Source: Orobanche coerulescens
Taxonomy: Eukaryota > Streptophyta > Magnoliopsida > Lamiales > Orobanchaceae
NCBI GenBank assembly: GCA_033398695.1
Contig: CM065802.1
Coordinates: 137,750,096 to 137,814,095 of the forward strand
Direction of reading: 5' to 3'
DNA length: 64,000 nucleotides
Within the stretch, counting starts at the first letter, position 1; every line of letters starts with the position of its first letter. The translations under genes and the position numbers were made by a program. Below, one piece after another: positions 1 to 9,650 of this stretch. Below the pieces are notes generated by a model that saw only the letters and a list, made by a program, of their open reading frames with translations, ran no database searches and was not told where the DNA came from.

Positions 1-84
1 AGGATTACTAGGAACCTAAGCTTTGTAATCATAGATAGGCCCAAAGATCTATAATGGGTTCCTAGGTCGCCCTTTTAGAAACCT

Positions 85-1417
85 TTGAGGCGGTCGCCTC
101 ATCTTTCTTTATCGTATCAAATTCCCCACCGCCGATGGGACTCGGTCATCGTAAAAGGAGATCAGCTAATGGCAAAGAGATGTTTGAGTTACTCCTATGT
201 TGTTAATTCTTTCAATACTTCCCGTACTGTATGTAACATTGAAGCGACCGACGATCAACCCATGGAGATCGACGAGCCTGAGACTTCGTACCAACCCGAC
301 TCAGGGGACGCCATCTCTCATCGATCGACGGACGACATCGAGCCAAGGATCGGTTTCGAGCCAAGTCTCGACATCGATCCAAGGACCGAGTCCGGAGATC
401 GTACCAAACGAGAGGCGACCGTTCCTGTCGAAGAGTTGGAAAGCATTACGATGGATCCGGATCATCCAGAACGGGAGGTACAGATCGGCGCGAGCATCGA
501 CCGCGAATTAAAGGGAGATCTGATCAACTTGCTACGTAAGAACATCGGTGTCTTTGCCTGGTCGCATCAAGATATGGTTGGCATAAGTCCCGAACACGCC
601 TGCCATTATCTGAAGATCGACCGGGCAATGAAACCTGTTCACCAGAAGCGTAGGAAGTTCGGTCCCGAGAAATACGCAGCGCTCGACATAGAAGTCCAGA
701 AGTTACTCGGCAACAGACTGATCGGAGTAGCAACTGACGAACCACAGTGGGTCGCCAACGCGGTGCTCGTCAAAAAGCCGATCGCTCCTCGGAGATTATG
801 CATAGACTTCACCGACCTCAACGCGCATGTCCAAAAGATCACTTCCCAATGCCTCATATCGATCATCCGGTCGATAGCACGGCAGTTGCGAAATGATGTC
901 GTTTATGGATGCCTTCGCGGATATCATCAAATCCCAATGGCAGAGGAAGACATAAAACACACATCTTTCCACACGTAAAAGACATATACTTTTGGGTCGA
1001 ATGCCGCTCGCTTGAAAAACGCAGGGCGACCTACCAACGATTAGTCAGCGGGATGTTCGCCGATCAGATCGGCAAGACCATGGAGGTCTACATTGACGAT
1101 ATCGTGGTCAAAAGCCTCAAGAAGGAAGATCACCTCAACGATCTTGCCGAGACGTTCGCCATCCTTGAGAAGTTTAGCATGAAGTCAACCCCAAGAAATG
1201 CAACTTCGGGGTGGGCTCAGGGAAGTTCTTGGGGCATATAGTGAGCCAAAGGGGGATCGAGGCGAACACCGCCAAGATACGAGCGATCCTTGACATGCAG
1301 GAACCGCGAAACATCAAACACGTGCAACGCCTCACAGGCTGTCTAGCCGCCCTCAACCGTTTCAGATCACGGCTCGGCGATAAAAGCAAGCCTTTCTTCG
1401 CGACCATCAAGAACTAG
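85..1417 (+). pseudogene. gypsy protease tail and reverse transcriptase (Tat type), broken
   Basis: Frame 85-978 begins with the conserved end of the protease-RT linker (KGDQLMAKRC) and runs through RT: FAWSHQDMVGI, the HxLxID-like segment, KRRKFGPEK, VLVKKP, LCIDFTDLNAH and GYHQIPM. The catalytic-region motif normally written as FMDAFRGYHQIPM is corrupted and the frame shifts near 905. The next frame (909-1241) holds YIDDIVVKS at about 1090-1116, with both catalytic aspartates kept. A third frame (1211-1417) carries the RT thumb (GKFLGHIVSQRGIEANTAKI, LTGCLAALNRF). At least two frameshifts make this a pseudogene. The family would copy element RNA into DNA inside cytoplasmic virus-like particles. 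Confidence 0.85.
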
Positions 1418-1507
1418 AAGTTAGCATGGACGAAAGAATGCGATAGCATTCGCCAGAATAAAGGAATATCTATCCAACCCCCAGATCCTGGCAAAGCCGA
1501 TCCCCGG

Positions 1508-1850
1508 TGAAAAATTATTCCTTTACTTAGCGGCCTCGGAGGTCGCACTGAGTGCCGTTCTGGTGCGAGCAGAGGGGCAAGCCCACTTGCCGATCTACTA
1601 TGTTAGCCAGGCGCTCCACGACGCCGAGACACGTTACACACCATTGGAGAAGATCGCCTATGCCCTTGTCATGAGTGTACGAAAACTGAGAGCTTACTTC
1701 TTCGATCACCAGGTGGAGGTCCTAACCACTCTACCTCTAAGACAAGTCCTGCACCGACCGGACACCAACGGGCGACTCCTCAAGTGGTCGCTGGAGATCG
1801 CACAATACGGTATCACTTACGCTCCTCGCACGGCGATCAAAGGCCAAGCT
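1508..1850 (+). pseudogene. RT-linked RNase H domain, ancestral and degenerate
   Basis: Frame around 1508-1850 gives LYLAASEVALSAVLV, IYYVSQALHDAETRYTPLEK, KLRAYFFDHQVEVLT and GRLLKWSLEIAQYGITY. This is the RNase H fused to RT in Ty3/gypsy. The position that holds the first catalytic Asp in other gypsy elements (YSDAS in the chromovirus at 29345) reads LAAS here, which is usual for Tat elements where this domain is a connection-like remnant. A second RNase H follows directly and presumably took over catalysis. The lost Asp is probably lineage-wide, whereas the surrounding frameshifts are decay of this copy. Confidence 0.75.
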
Positions 1851-1907
1851 CGCGGACTTCGTGGTGGAATTAACGTTCCTCACGGTCCACCCAGTCGGCC
1901 GACTCCG

Positions 1908-2320
1908 CCTGAAATTATACGTGGATGGCTCGGCGACCAATGCGAGAGCAAAGGCGGATTGTCCTCATTAGCCCAGACGGTCAGAGTTTCACAAATGCCG
2001 GGCGTTTCGGTTTTCGTGCGACCAACAATGAAGCCGAATACGAAGCTCTGGTAGGCGGGCTTGATCTAGCCCTCGCCCGAGATGTTCGACGCCTCCATAT
2101 CTACATGGACTCCCTTTGGTCGTGAACCAAGTCAAGGGGGAATATGAGGCACGCGGCGAGCAGATGGTCAAATACCAAGAGCCGGTCGCGAAATGTGCAC
2201 AAAATTTGAAGAAGTACTAATCGAGCAAGTCCCGAGAGAGCACAACTCCCAGGCCGATGCACTTTCCAAACTAGCATCATCGGATGGGGCAGCCGACTTC
2301 TCCAACATCCAAATCACAAA
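1908..2320 (+). pseudogene. second, acquired (aRNH-type) RNase H of Tat element, broken
   Basis: Split over three frames. Around 1914 the sequence reads KLYVDGSATNAR (first Asp). The 1925-2125 frame gives RFGFRATNNEAEYEALVGGL (catalytic Glu) and ARDVRRLHIYMDSL (third acidic residue). Frame 2193-2558 gives IEQVPREHNSQADALSKLAS (last Asp). All four catalytic acidic residues remain recognisable. The order YVDGS / NNEAEYEAL / DS / ADALSKLAS is the dual-RNase H signature known from Tat/Ogre/Retand elements. Frameshifts near 1925-1990 and 2125-2190 inactivate it. This domain is my main reason for placing the element in Tat. Confidence 0.8.
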
Positions 2321-2469
2321 GTCAGCAAGGCCGGCGATCGAAAGGAATTTGGTTACCACGGTCGCCATCGCCGAAGAGAATTGGATGACTCCGTTCATCA
2401 AATACTTAAAAGACGGAACGGTCCCTGACGACCGTGTTAAAGCTCGCCAACTCCAGCTTCGACGACTGT

Positions 2470-3600
2470 ATACCCTATCGACGATCGGCTTTACAAGCGA
2501 GCCTTCACCTTCCTCCTCAAGTGTATTACACCGAGGAAGGTCGGCTGCTTTTAGCTGAAATCCATGACGGGATTTGTGGGAACCACGCGGCGGCGAGCCC
2601 TCCTCCATAAGACGACTGACAAGGATTTTTCGGCCATCACTTCGAAAGATGCGATCGCTTATGCCGATCTTGTCATAGATGTCGATAATGGGCCCCAACA
2701 TTAAACTATCACCCGAACAGCTCACCTCCATGTATAGCCCTTGGCCATTTGCGCAATGGGGCATCGACCTTATAGGTCCCTTACCGGCTCCAGTGTAAGT
2801 TCGCCATCGTTGGGGTCGATTATTTCACCAAATGGTGAGGCCGAACCGCTCAACAAGATCGCCAAGAGCAAGTGATCAAGTTTATATGGAAAAACATAAT
2901 ATGCCGATTCGGTGCCCTGTGCCATCATCTCCGACAACGGAAACAATTGACGGCTTAGAAGTCATGCAATTCGTGAAAAGTGGGAGTCAAAAGGTTATTC
3001 TCGGCGCCTATCACCCTCGACGAACGGGCAGGTAGAGGCGGTGAATAAGATCCTCAAACACACGATCAAAGCACGACTCGAATCCGTGCAAGGAAGATGG
3101 GCGGCGAGCTCCCGACGCTTTATGGTCCTACCGAACGACGACCCGCAATTCAACCGGCGAAACCCCGTCGCCCTTACCTTCGAACAGAGCGGTGATTCCT
3201 TCGAGATCGCCGTCCTCACCATCGAACCGCACAGAGATGACGACCGACAACGATGTAGCCGCGAATCGACCTAGACATGCTCGAAGAAAGACGGCCGACC
3301 TCGAAATGAAGAACACAATCCACAAAAGGAGAGCCGAGAAGTTCTTCAATTCAAAGGTCGAGAGAGAAGATTTCAAGTGGGCGATCTCGTCCTCAAGAAA
3401 ATCCAAACCCATACAGCGTCTTTGGTCCAAATCGGGAAGGACCTTTGAGTATCCAGATGGTTAACTAAAGGAGCCTACGAATGGAACATCCCGACGGTAC
3501 TCGGACCAATACCCCGAACGCCGTGCATCCGAAAAATACTATCGGTGATAAATTTGTATTCGATTTCAATGATGTACAAGGAATATAATGAGATTTTTGT
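2470..3600 (+). pseudogene. gypsy integrase, broken
   Basis: Zinc-binding segment near 2550-2700 (EIHDGICGNH, then a CDRLCRSC stretch in a shifted frame). Core near 2725-2835 reads YSPWPFAQWGIDLIGPLP with the first catalytic Asp, then KFAIVGVDYFTKW ended by a stop. Around 2990-3060 a shifted frame gives AYHP followed by GQVEAVNKILKHTIKARL, which carries the catalytic Glu. The C-terminal part near 3370-3470 resembles VGDLVLKKI. No chromodomain is visible, as expected for Tat. Several frameshifts and stops make it non-functional. In the family this enzyme inserts element cDNA into the host genome. Confidence 0.75.
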
Positions 3601-4606
3601 TATCCCATCTGTTATGGCGATCGCCCCACCGTGCATCGCATATCACCGACGATCGCCGATCACGACGATCCTAGGTAAAATTATTGCGGCCATGGTCACG
3701 GAGGTCGATGGAACCGACGGCTTCGCCCATGCAAGGTTCCTTTGGCTGAGATCGTCCGCCCTTCGTTTAAATACGAGGCCGACGTAGCGAAGGACCCTCC
3801 AAAATAAATCAGCAGGCGCGATCGCACGTTCTCAAGGTACATCATCTAACATGGTGAACCCGAACAATGCGACGTGCCGTTACCCCCGTCTCAACGTACA
3901 CCGTCGAGGATCGCCATCTTCATGGCGGGCCGAGGTGGAAACAGAGCTGACAAGCCGCGGACGTGGTGTCGAATAAGCCGACAACACTCCGCGCAAGGAC
4001 TCCTCCAGACCGAGATCGCCCGCCTTTCGTTTTAACACAAGGCAGGCGTAGCCTAACGGAGGACCCTCACAAAAAGTGAGTCGCAGGATACTAAATATCC
4101 CGCGCACACGAAGACACGATTGGGGAGATCGGTCCATCGAACACCGCAACCACACATTACTCTTCAGAATCGGCAAAATGAAGATAGCTCGCCAGATAGA
4201 CTAGTCTTTGTTTCCTTACTTACTAGAAGTGAACAAAGACAAGGGGGCAAGGATAGGTCGAGCTAATCTCAGATACGATCGAACAAAGAGGAACCATACT
4301 CGATCGGCTTCGCTAAAAAACATGCAGAGCGATCGAGGTCGTCCGACGAAAATTACAAGTAAGAATTCCAATTCAAAACATGTCAATACTTTCAACACTC
4401 AGACAATCGGCCGGATTTAACAAAAATCGAAAGCAAATATACGCGTACTCGTAAAATTGCACACAAACACCAAAGGCGATCGCATATGAGGCAAGACGTG
4501 GAATGAGAAAAGGAGTATTTTATTCATAAACACAAGCTTCATACATTTCAAGCCCGAAGGCCTTACAACAAAAAGTACAAGTTACGAAGGAAAAACAAAA
4601 AGCCTC
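3601..4606 (+). other. spacer between pol and antisense gene
   Basis: About 1 kb with no convincing domain on either strand. It is rich in CGATCG-containing words, like the rest of this element, and has a direct repeat of a segment around GAGATCGYCCGCC at about 3750 and 4010, each followed by a ttcgtt run, 'taa/aaacac' and a GGCCGACGTAGC-like or GGCAGGCGTAGCC-like stretch. The 5' part may be a weakened end of pol. Confidence 0.45.
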
Positions 4607-5200
4607 TCAAAGCCCCGCCGCCGGTCTTCGCCCTCGGGTTGCGGATCGGCTTGGGCACCCCATCGGCCTCGGGATGAATGAGTTTGCCGTATACCAACTC
4701 AAGTCAATCCCGAGGTCGACCAAGTCAAGGATCGGCAGAGAATGCGGATGCAGAGGATGCTTGGAGACATAGATCTGAAGCTTTCCATCGGGGACCGGAC
4801 TCGACCCCGCCTTTTTAGCAACTCGGACAACAAGATAGGCCAAATAGTAAGCGAACTCGCCGACGTGCCCGACGTTAAGGTAGGATCGACCTCGATCGCC
4901 TTCACCGCTCTTTCGATCCGCCGCCGTCTTCTCGACCTCCGCTTGATTCGGCCGCCTTGGCAACATTCTCGCCCCGGCCTTCTCCAGCTCTCTCTTCGCC
5001 GCCTCCAGCTCACCACTGAGCCGATCCACCGCAGCCTTCAGCCCGGTCGCCTCCTCCTGCGAAGCCTCGAGCTTCTGGCGAGTCTCCTTCTCCTTATTAC
5101 AGGATCGATCGGCAGCTTCCTTGGAGCGACTCAGCTCCTTCTTCAATCGATCCACGTCCTGCTTAGCCCGCTTGGCGGTCTCCTCATACTCTTTCTCCAT
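4607..5200 (-). pseudogene. antisense ORF, C-terminal coiled-coil part
   Basis: Minus-strand frame of 197 residues opposite to the element's own transcription. Residues 1 to about 90 are a strong coiled coil with heptad-like Leu/Ala spacing and many Lys/Glu (EETAKRAKQDVDRLKKELSR, then SGELEAAKRELEKAG). The tail is not recognised. It lies downstream, in the antisense direction, of the PF04195-like domain at 6324-6960. Coiled-coil tails on such proteins are common in plant 'putative gypsy type transposon' predictions. Function is unknown for the whole family. The true C-terminus is uncertain because of likely frameshifts near 4840. Confidence 0.55.
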
Positions 5201-6323
5201 CGACCGGATCCGGTTGGCATCCTCGATATTTCTGTTCCGGGCGGTCTCGAGCTCGCGATGGAGATGAGCAGTGGAGGGTCGCCCTCAAAATCCCGGCGGC
5301 TTGGACGGCCATCGCCGCGCTGAAGAGCTGTGGCAACGGCCGCCGCATGGCATCTCCAGATCGCCGACGAGCGATCGCGTCAAGGTCGGTCGTCCAAGCC
5401 TTGGGCGGGAAGTGATTGCACGCGAACGAAGGTGACTTCGATGTAACCTTGTGGAGCCTTGCTCGACAGAAATCCAAAGACCATGGGGCGACGTCCGGTC
5501 GGCGAGGCGAACCTGCAGCAAACCAAGGAAATCAAGGAGTTAGCCCATACCATGCTCGGAATGCCTAACTCGGAAAAACTTTGACCCACTCTTACCTATT
5601 GACTCACTGGGTCGCGCCAAAAAAGGCTTGCCCGGGTGTCTCCAAGATCGGCGATCGCCATCTTCTTCGCCGAGCCGCGGATGACCGGGTCCGGTGACCG
5701 TGGGCTTGGCGCCGATCGCTCCATCATCGGGATGGCGGAGATAGGAGCCGCGGCGACCGAGGCTCAAGAATCGATACGTCCGCCTCGAGAGATCGACGGG
5801 GACTCCGACCTCCGCCTCTTGCGGCGTTTGAGCTGCTCTCTCCTCAACCACCGGCTTGAGACCGGCGCCTCGGCGGGTCTCGTCACCGGGCGAGTTGAGA
5901 CGCTGCCGCAGAACGCGACCACCGCTTGCCCAAATTAAGGCGACCAAGAACTCCCAAGTCCGACATAGCTATCTCGGCGGAGGTTCGCGATTCGGGAAAA
6001 TAAGCCTCACAAAGAAAAGGTGCAAACAAGTTAGATAAAATAAAACAACATCTTGGAGACGATCACAAAGAAAGGAAACACCACTTAACCTCATACCTTG
6101 AACTTTCAAGTGACGAGGGTAGCAAAACAAACGAGCCCCCAACCGATGAGCTTCAGTACCAAGCGATCGAACGTCAATAAAGGAGTTCGGCAACGCACGA
6201 ATACGCTCCCAAACGATCAAGAAATCAAATGGGAGGTCGCTGGTACGAGAGGTCCTGCAAAAAGAAAACAAAATTAGATCAGTCCAATACAAGCTCAATC
6301 AAAGGGAGAGTTTAAATCCTTAC
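5201..6323 (-). pseudogene. antisense gene, middle part with candidate introns
   Basis: The minus strand here is a mosaic of short frames, including charged, Arg/Ser/Pro-rich stretches near 5540-5950. Good plant splice signals punctuate it. They are: donor GTAAGG at 6323 with acceptor TTTTTGCAG ending at 6255; donor GTATGAGG at 6096 with a weaker acceptor TTTGTGAG ending near 6006; donor GTAAGAG at 5595 with acceptor TTTGCTGCAG ending at 5513. These would give introns of about 69, 91 and 83 bases. Intron positions are my inference; removing them links the upstream domain to the coiled coil without needing as many frameshifts. Confidence 0.45.
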
Positions 6324-6960
6324 TCGGATTCCTCTCCCGGAAAATAGTGGGAATCTCCAACTCTTCATTCAGCCCTTCACTCAACGCCGATCGCCATGCC
6401 CCGCCGACCCAACACCATTTTGCCAGGTCGCCCTTGGTCTTATTCGGCACGCCAAGAACCACTCTCCCGAGTCGGCCCTGGATATGATAACCGCCGATCG
6501 TCCCTTTCTGCGCAGCCAATTTAAACAAATAATTCATCTCCAGCGCGCTAAGGTGACGAAATAACCGGTGACCGCCAAACAAGGTCAACGTGCAGATGAT
6601 CTGCAGCCAAGCATTCGGCGTCAGTTGAAGAGGCGCCAAATTCCAGGCGATCAGCAAATAGGAGACGGCGAGTGGCAACGGGAATCGCAGACCCGCCTCC
6701 ATAATCATCTCGTTGACGGCGACCATATCCTGGGGCGGTTGGTCGGCGCGCTCATTCTCCAAAGGCACGTGAAGGGAAACGTCAGAGGGGATGTGATATT
6801 TGGCCCTCCAGCGGCTCAGGTCATTCTTGGTCGCCGTACTCCGGATCTGGCCGAGAGTCCACGGAGACGGGACAGCGGCCTGAAAGACCGTCCGATTCAC
6901 ATGTTTGTAAGGGTGAGCGGCGGAGTAGGCCTCGAAATCGACTCCGGCAAGGTCCAGTGA
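6324..6960 (-). pseudogene. antisense ORF, PF04195-like 'putative gypsy type transposon' domain
   Basis: Read on the minus strand, a frame ending at 6295 gives LSRWRAKYHIPSDVSLHVPL, then ADQPPQDMVAVNEMIMEAGL, RFPLPLAVSYLLIAWNLAPL, QLTPNAWLQIICTLTLF and a later W-C-W stretch. These match what I know of the plant family named 'putative gypsy type transposon' (PF04195): a conserved Y-x-I-P, an acidic-x-A-GLRFPL block and an LxPNxW block. The family is usually found as an antisense or separate ORF between pol and LTR of Retand-like elements, with no proven function. N-terminal residues FEAYSAAHPYKHVNRTVF come from a slightly shifted frame near 6900-6950. Confidence 0.7.
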
Positions 6961-7320
6961 TCGTTTCCATCATCGAGCAAAAGCCACATAGGAGGGGCCG
7001 AATGCTCTCTCTTTCCCGTGCCTCCCGCACTGCATCGTCTTCATCCACCGGCGAACCCCCGCTCCGCTCGCCTCTCGCCGTCTCGCCACCTCGGCCTCTT
7101 TGATAAGTATTTAGAGTTCTTCGGGTGCAATCCCGCTCGAATAGCTTCAGCGGCCGTCTCCATATCCACTCTAACGGAACCTCCTCCCGTTCAGGCAACG
7201 CGGCGTGGCGGAAGAACTTCCGGTCTCGAAGGTTTTCGATCCTCCCGACATATTGGAAAGTAAAGATAAGGAGAAGGTTAAATTTAATCTTACCTAGAAA
7301 AAGAAGAAGGTCGGCACTCA
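6961..7320 (-). pseudogene. antisense ORF, N-terminal part
   Basis: Minus-strand frame 6821-7321 starts with a hydrophobic stretch (LLLFLGKIKFNLLLIFTF) that is more likely intron or untranslated leader than protein. It is followed by Arg/Glu-rich sequence including RGRGGETARGER and VREARERESIRPL. No domain is recognised. It precedes the PF04195-like part and probably contains the start of that gene. The frame and start cannot be decided from sequence alone. The promoter would have to lie between here and the 3' LTR. Confidence 0.35.
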
Positions 7321-7718
7321 AAGGCTCCGTAAATTTCGCAGAAATTGCTATGGATGCTAAGGGCGCGTAAAAGTGAAGGAGAAGAAGCCCTCCTTTTTAT
7401 AGATGGGAACGAGGGCCTAAGTGCAAAAAGGAGAAACCTCGGGACCGAATCGGAACCGTCACGTGGGGACGCATTAAATGCGGCCCTCGAATCCCGCATA
7501 CGCGTCTTTTCGAGGGCATGCCGGCCGACAGGTCGACAAACCGTCGGATTCCCCAACGGCAGACGACGCGTGTCGACCACTTGTGAAAGGCCCGCCTTCT
7601 TTTCCCGCTGCTCCCGACGCGAAAGAAGGTCGTCCATATTTGAATTCAGATCGGCTGGTCGTCTAAACATCGGCGATCGCCAACAGTGCCACCTCACCCC
7701 GTGTTTTCAACATCAAGG

Positions 7719-7734
7719 CGAGCTGGGGGGCAAT
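7719..7734 (+). other. polypurine tract of the Tat element
   Basis: Purine-rich gagctggggggcaat immediately before the TGTTGTG LTR start. This is the expected plus-strand primer site for element DNA synthesis. Confidence 0.6.
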
Positions 7735-7838
7735 TGTTGTGCGACGATTAATTCGCCACGATAGGCGATCGGCGACCTCCTGAAAAGTCAACCATAGAAG
7801 CCAAACTCCGGACGAACACCTAAAGTCCGGCATAATAT

Positions 7839-7922
7839 AGCGATCGTCTTTTGGTAACCAGCGATCGTCTTTTGATACCTGGCGATCGTCTTTGTCTAAC
7901 GGATCAGAGGCGATCGTCTCAT
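7839..7922 (+). repeat. tandem GCGATCGTCTTTTG words in LTR U3
   Basis: Three copies of an RGCGATCGTCTTTTG-like word at roughly 20-22 base spacing (about 7841, 7861, 7883), then a fourth, looser copy near 7912. All are centred on the palindrome CGATCG. They lie in the U3 of the Tat LTR. Further palindromes GGCGATCGCC (8214-8223) and GCGATCGC (8226-8233) lie about 30-45 bases before the TATA box. Confidence 0.7.
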
Positions 7923-8258
7923 GCCACGTGGGGATCCAGCATCCGTCAAAGTCGTCGAAGACCGAATCTTGGACGATGGCCCACCCGCGGATCTTCATAG
8001 GATACCAACAAATAGGATCATTGACCCCACTGTCACCTACCGCACCTACCGACAAGGCCGCCGAAAGGTACGAAGTGGACCCTCCTGACAAATGACTCGC
8101 CACGCGTCTTGGCTTCCCATTGTTCACCCACCGGCCTCCAACCGCAACCTCGGACCTCAAGGGAACAGGCCCACGTGACGGGACGATCGGCCGTTTATTT
8201 TAATATAGAAAACGGCGATCGCCCGCGATCGCCTGAGGGATCCCAACTACTTAGTCCC

Positions 8259-8268
8259 CTATAAATAG
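8259..8268 (+). promoter_or_regulatory. TATA box of the Tat LTR
   Basis: The run ctataaatag is a good plant TATA box, about 525 bases into the LTR and just downstream of the CGATCG palindromes. Transcription would start about 30 bases downstream, defining the U3/R border. Confidence 0.6.
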
Positions 8269-8692
8269 AGAACTCACTGTTGCGGCCAAAGGGACGGATT
8301 CTACCACGAATTAAGTGCAAGAATACACACCAAAGAGAGAACAAAAGGCTCTTTTGGCAAGCACTAACATATTCATAGTGACATTCACACACATTCATCA
8401 TAAATTCCAAGCAAGAACTCACAAATTCATCCATCTGGTTCTTCCGGCAATCTACGCGCTCTAAAGCCTAGATAACTAGAAGCTTTTACACTCATTGTAT
8501 TAGATTCTAACATTAATATTTGTACTCGACAGTATATTTATTAATAATATCTCGCGAGAGCATTCAAGCCCGGGACTAACAACCCCGGCAAATCTTGTGT
8601 TATCCATTTTCCCACGGAAGTGTTCTCGCATTTTGTTTGTTACTCGATCGCTCCAGCAATACTATCTCCGGATAATATTTTGGGTAACAACA

Positions 8693-9615
8693 GACCACAA
8701 CCAAACCCTCTCGATTCCGTAAAAATCCACAAAATATCCATGAATCCGTAGGAAACTAAAGATACTAACAAGAATAATCATATTCATCATGAATCCATCA
8801 ACGAAACGGAAAGAATCGGACAAAACCCCAAAATCCCCAATTATCCAAAAAGGTAGGGTTTCAATGATATTACCTTGAGTGATTCAAGTACTAAGATCCG
8901 TAGAACACGCGTTAGATTGATTATCCGAGCCTCACAACCGAAAAGAAATGATGAAAATCGACCCCCGGATGAAGAACTCTCTCCCTCTATATCTCTCTCT
9001 CGCGACGCTTAGGAAAAATGGGGGAAGGAAATGAGCTGTTCGCTCAGAACAACACATTTATAGTGTAACACAGCAGAACCTATCGGCCGGCCTATCGGCC
9101 GATAGGCCCAACCGATACCTATACGGAATGCCAGCAGTAGAGTCTATCGACCCCCCTTATCGGCCGAAAGGCTCCTGGAAGTTCGAAGGTGAAGAAATTT
9201 ACCTATCGGCCAGCCTATCGGCCGATAGGCCCAACCGATATCCATACAGAATGCCGGCAGTAGAGTCTATCGACCCCCCCTATCGGCCGAAAGGCTCCTG
9301 GAAGTGCTCGGCCAAAAACTGAAACGACCATAACTCTCTCGTCCGGACTCCGATTGACTCACCGTTTGAACCATTGGAAAGCTAACTCGATGATCTATAA
9401 TATTGCAAAGATTTATAATTTTTGGAGTCACCAAAAATTAATGGTGATCTAACAAAGTCGAACTCATGCGAGGAAAGTTGAAACGACGAACAATAACGAG
9501 AATACAATTCAACAATTGACAGAAAGGACATACTGAAAAATACATGAGGGTCACTATGACCGAGAAATATACCAAAAATAAAAATACAAGGGAAAGAAAA
9601 ATGCCGGATATTACA
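8693..9615 (-). repeat. 3' LTR of element 2, truncated by insertion
   Basis: Minus-strand LTR starting TGTAATATCCGG at 9615. It aligns base for base with 15416-16338 of the 5' LTR, with very few differences. It contains the duplicated CCTATCGGCCGATAGG module (9079-9304) and a TATA box (minus TATAAAT, 9056-9062). Confidence 0.85.
9079..9304 (-). repeat. duplicated 103-base module with CCTATCGGCCGATAGG palindromes
   Basis: Two direct copies (9079-9181 and 9202-9304) at a 123-base period. Each holds the 16-base palindrome CCTATCGGCCGATAGG, half copies CCTATCGGCC on either side and a TATCGGCCGAAAGG variant at its far end. The same pair lies at 15802-15904 and 15925-16027 in the other LTR. In sense orientation the array ends about 17 bases before the TATA box. 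Confidence 0.9.
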
Positions 9616-9650
9616 TTCTACCCCTCTAAAAATAAGTTTCGTCCCGAAAC

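Larger units (their letters stand above)
1..8692 (+). mobile_element. Tat/Retand-like Ty3/gypsy retrotransposon, 3' part
   Basis: Plus-strand element cut by the left window edge, so the 5' LTR, gag and most of protease are missing. Order seen: protease tail, RT, RNase H, second RNase H, integrase, a long spacer carrying an antisense gene, polypurine tract, 3' LTR. Two RNase H domains and an antisense reading frame between pol and the 3' LTR are known hallmarks of the Tat clade, Retand-type members in particular. All pol domains carry frameshifts or stops, so the copy cannot act on its own. It ends inside the LTR of the next element: sequence resumes at 8693 exactly where the intact sister LTR reads from 15416. 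The target duplication should be gacca (8693-8697), but its partner lies outside the window. Confidence 0.85.
7735..8692 (+). repeat. 3' LTR of the Tat element
   Basis: Begins TGTTGTGCGACG right after a purine-rich tract (7719-7734, gagctggggggcaa) and ends TAACAACA. Length is about 958 bases with TG...CA ends. Its U3 is rich in CGATCG palindromes. A TATA box (ctataaatag) sits at 8259-8268. The right boundary is confirmed because the chromovirus LTR resumes at 8693 in register with its intact partner at 15416. Confidence 0.8.

Noticed and set aside
7892..8095. Frames within the Tat 3' LTR on both strands
   Set aside because: Inside an LTR with clear boundaries; no recognisable protein.
9128..9322. 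A 64-codon open frame repeated identically at 15851-16045, with an internally duplicated protein
   Set aside because: It lies wholly in the duplicated palindrome module of the LTR; the repeat in the protein is the DNA repeat. No start context or domain.
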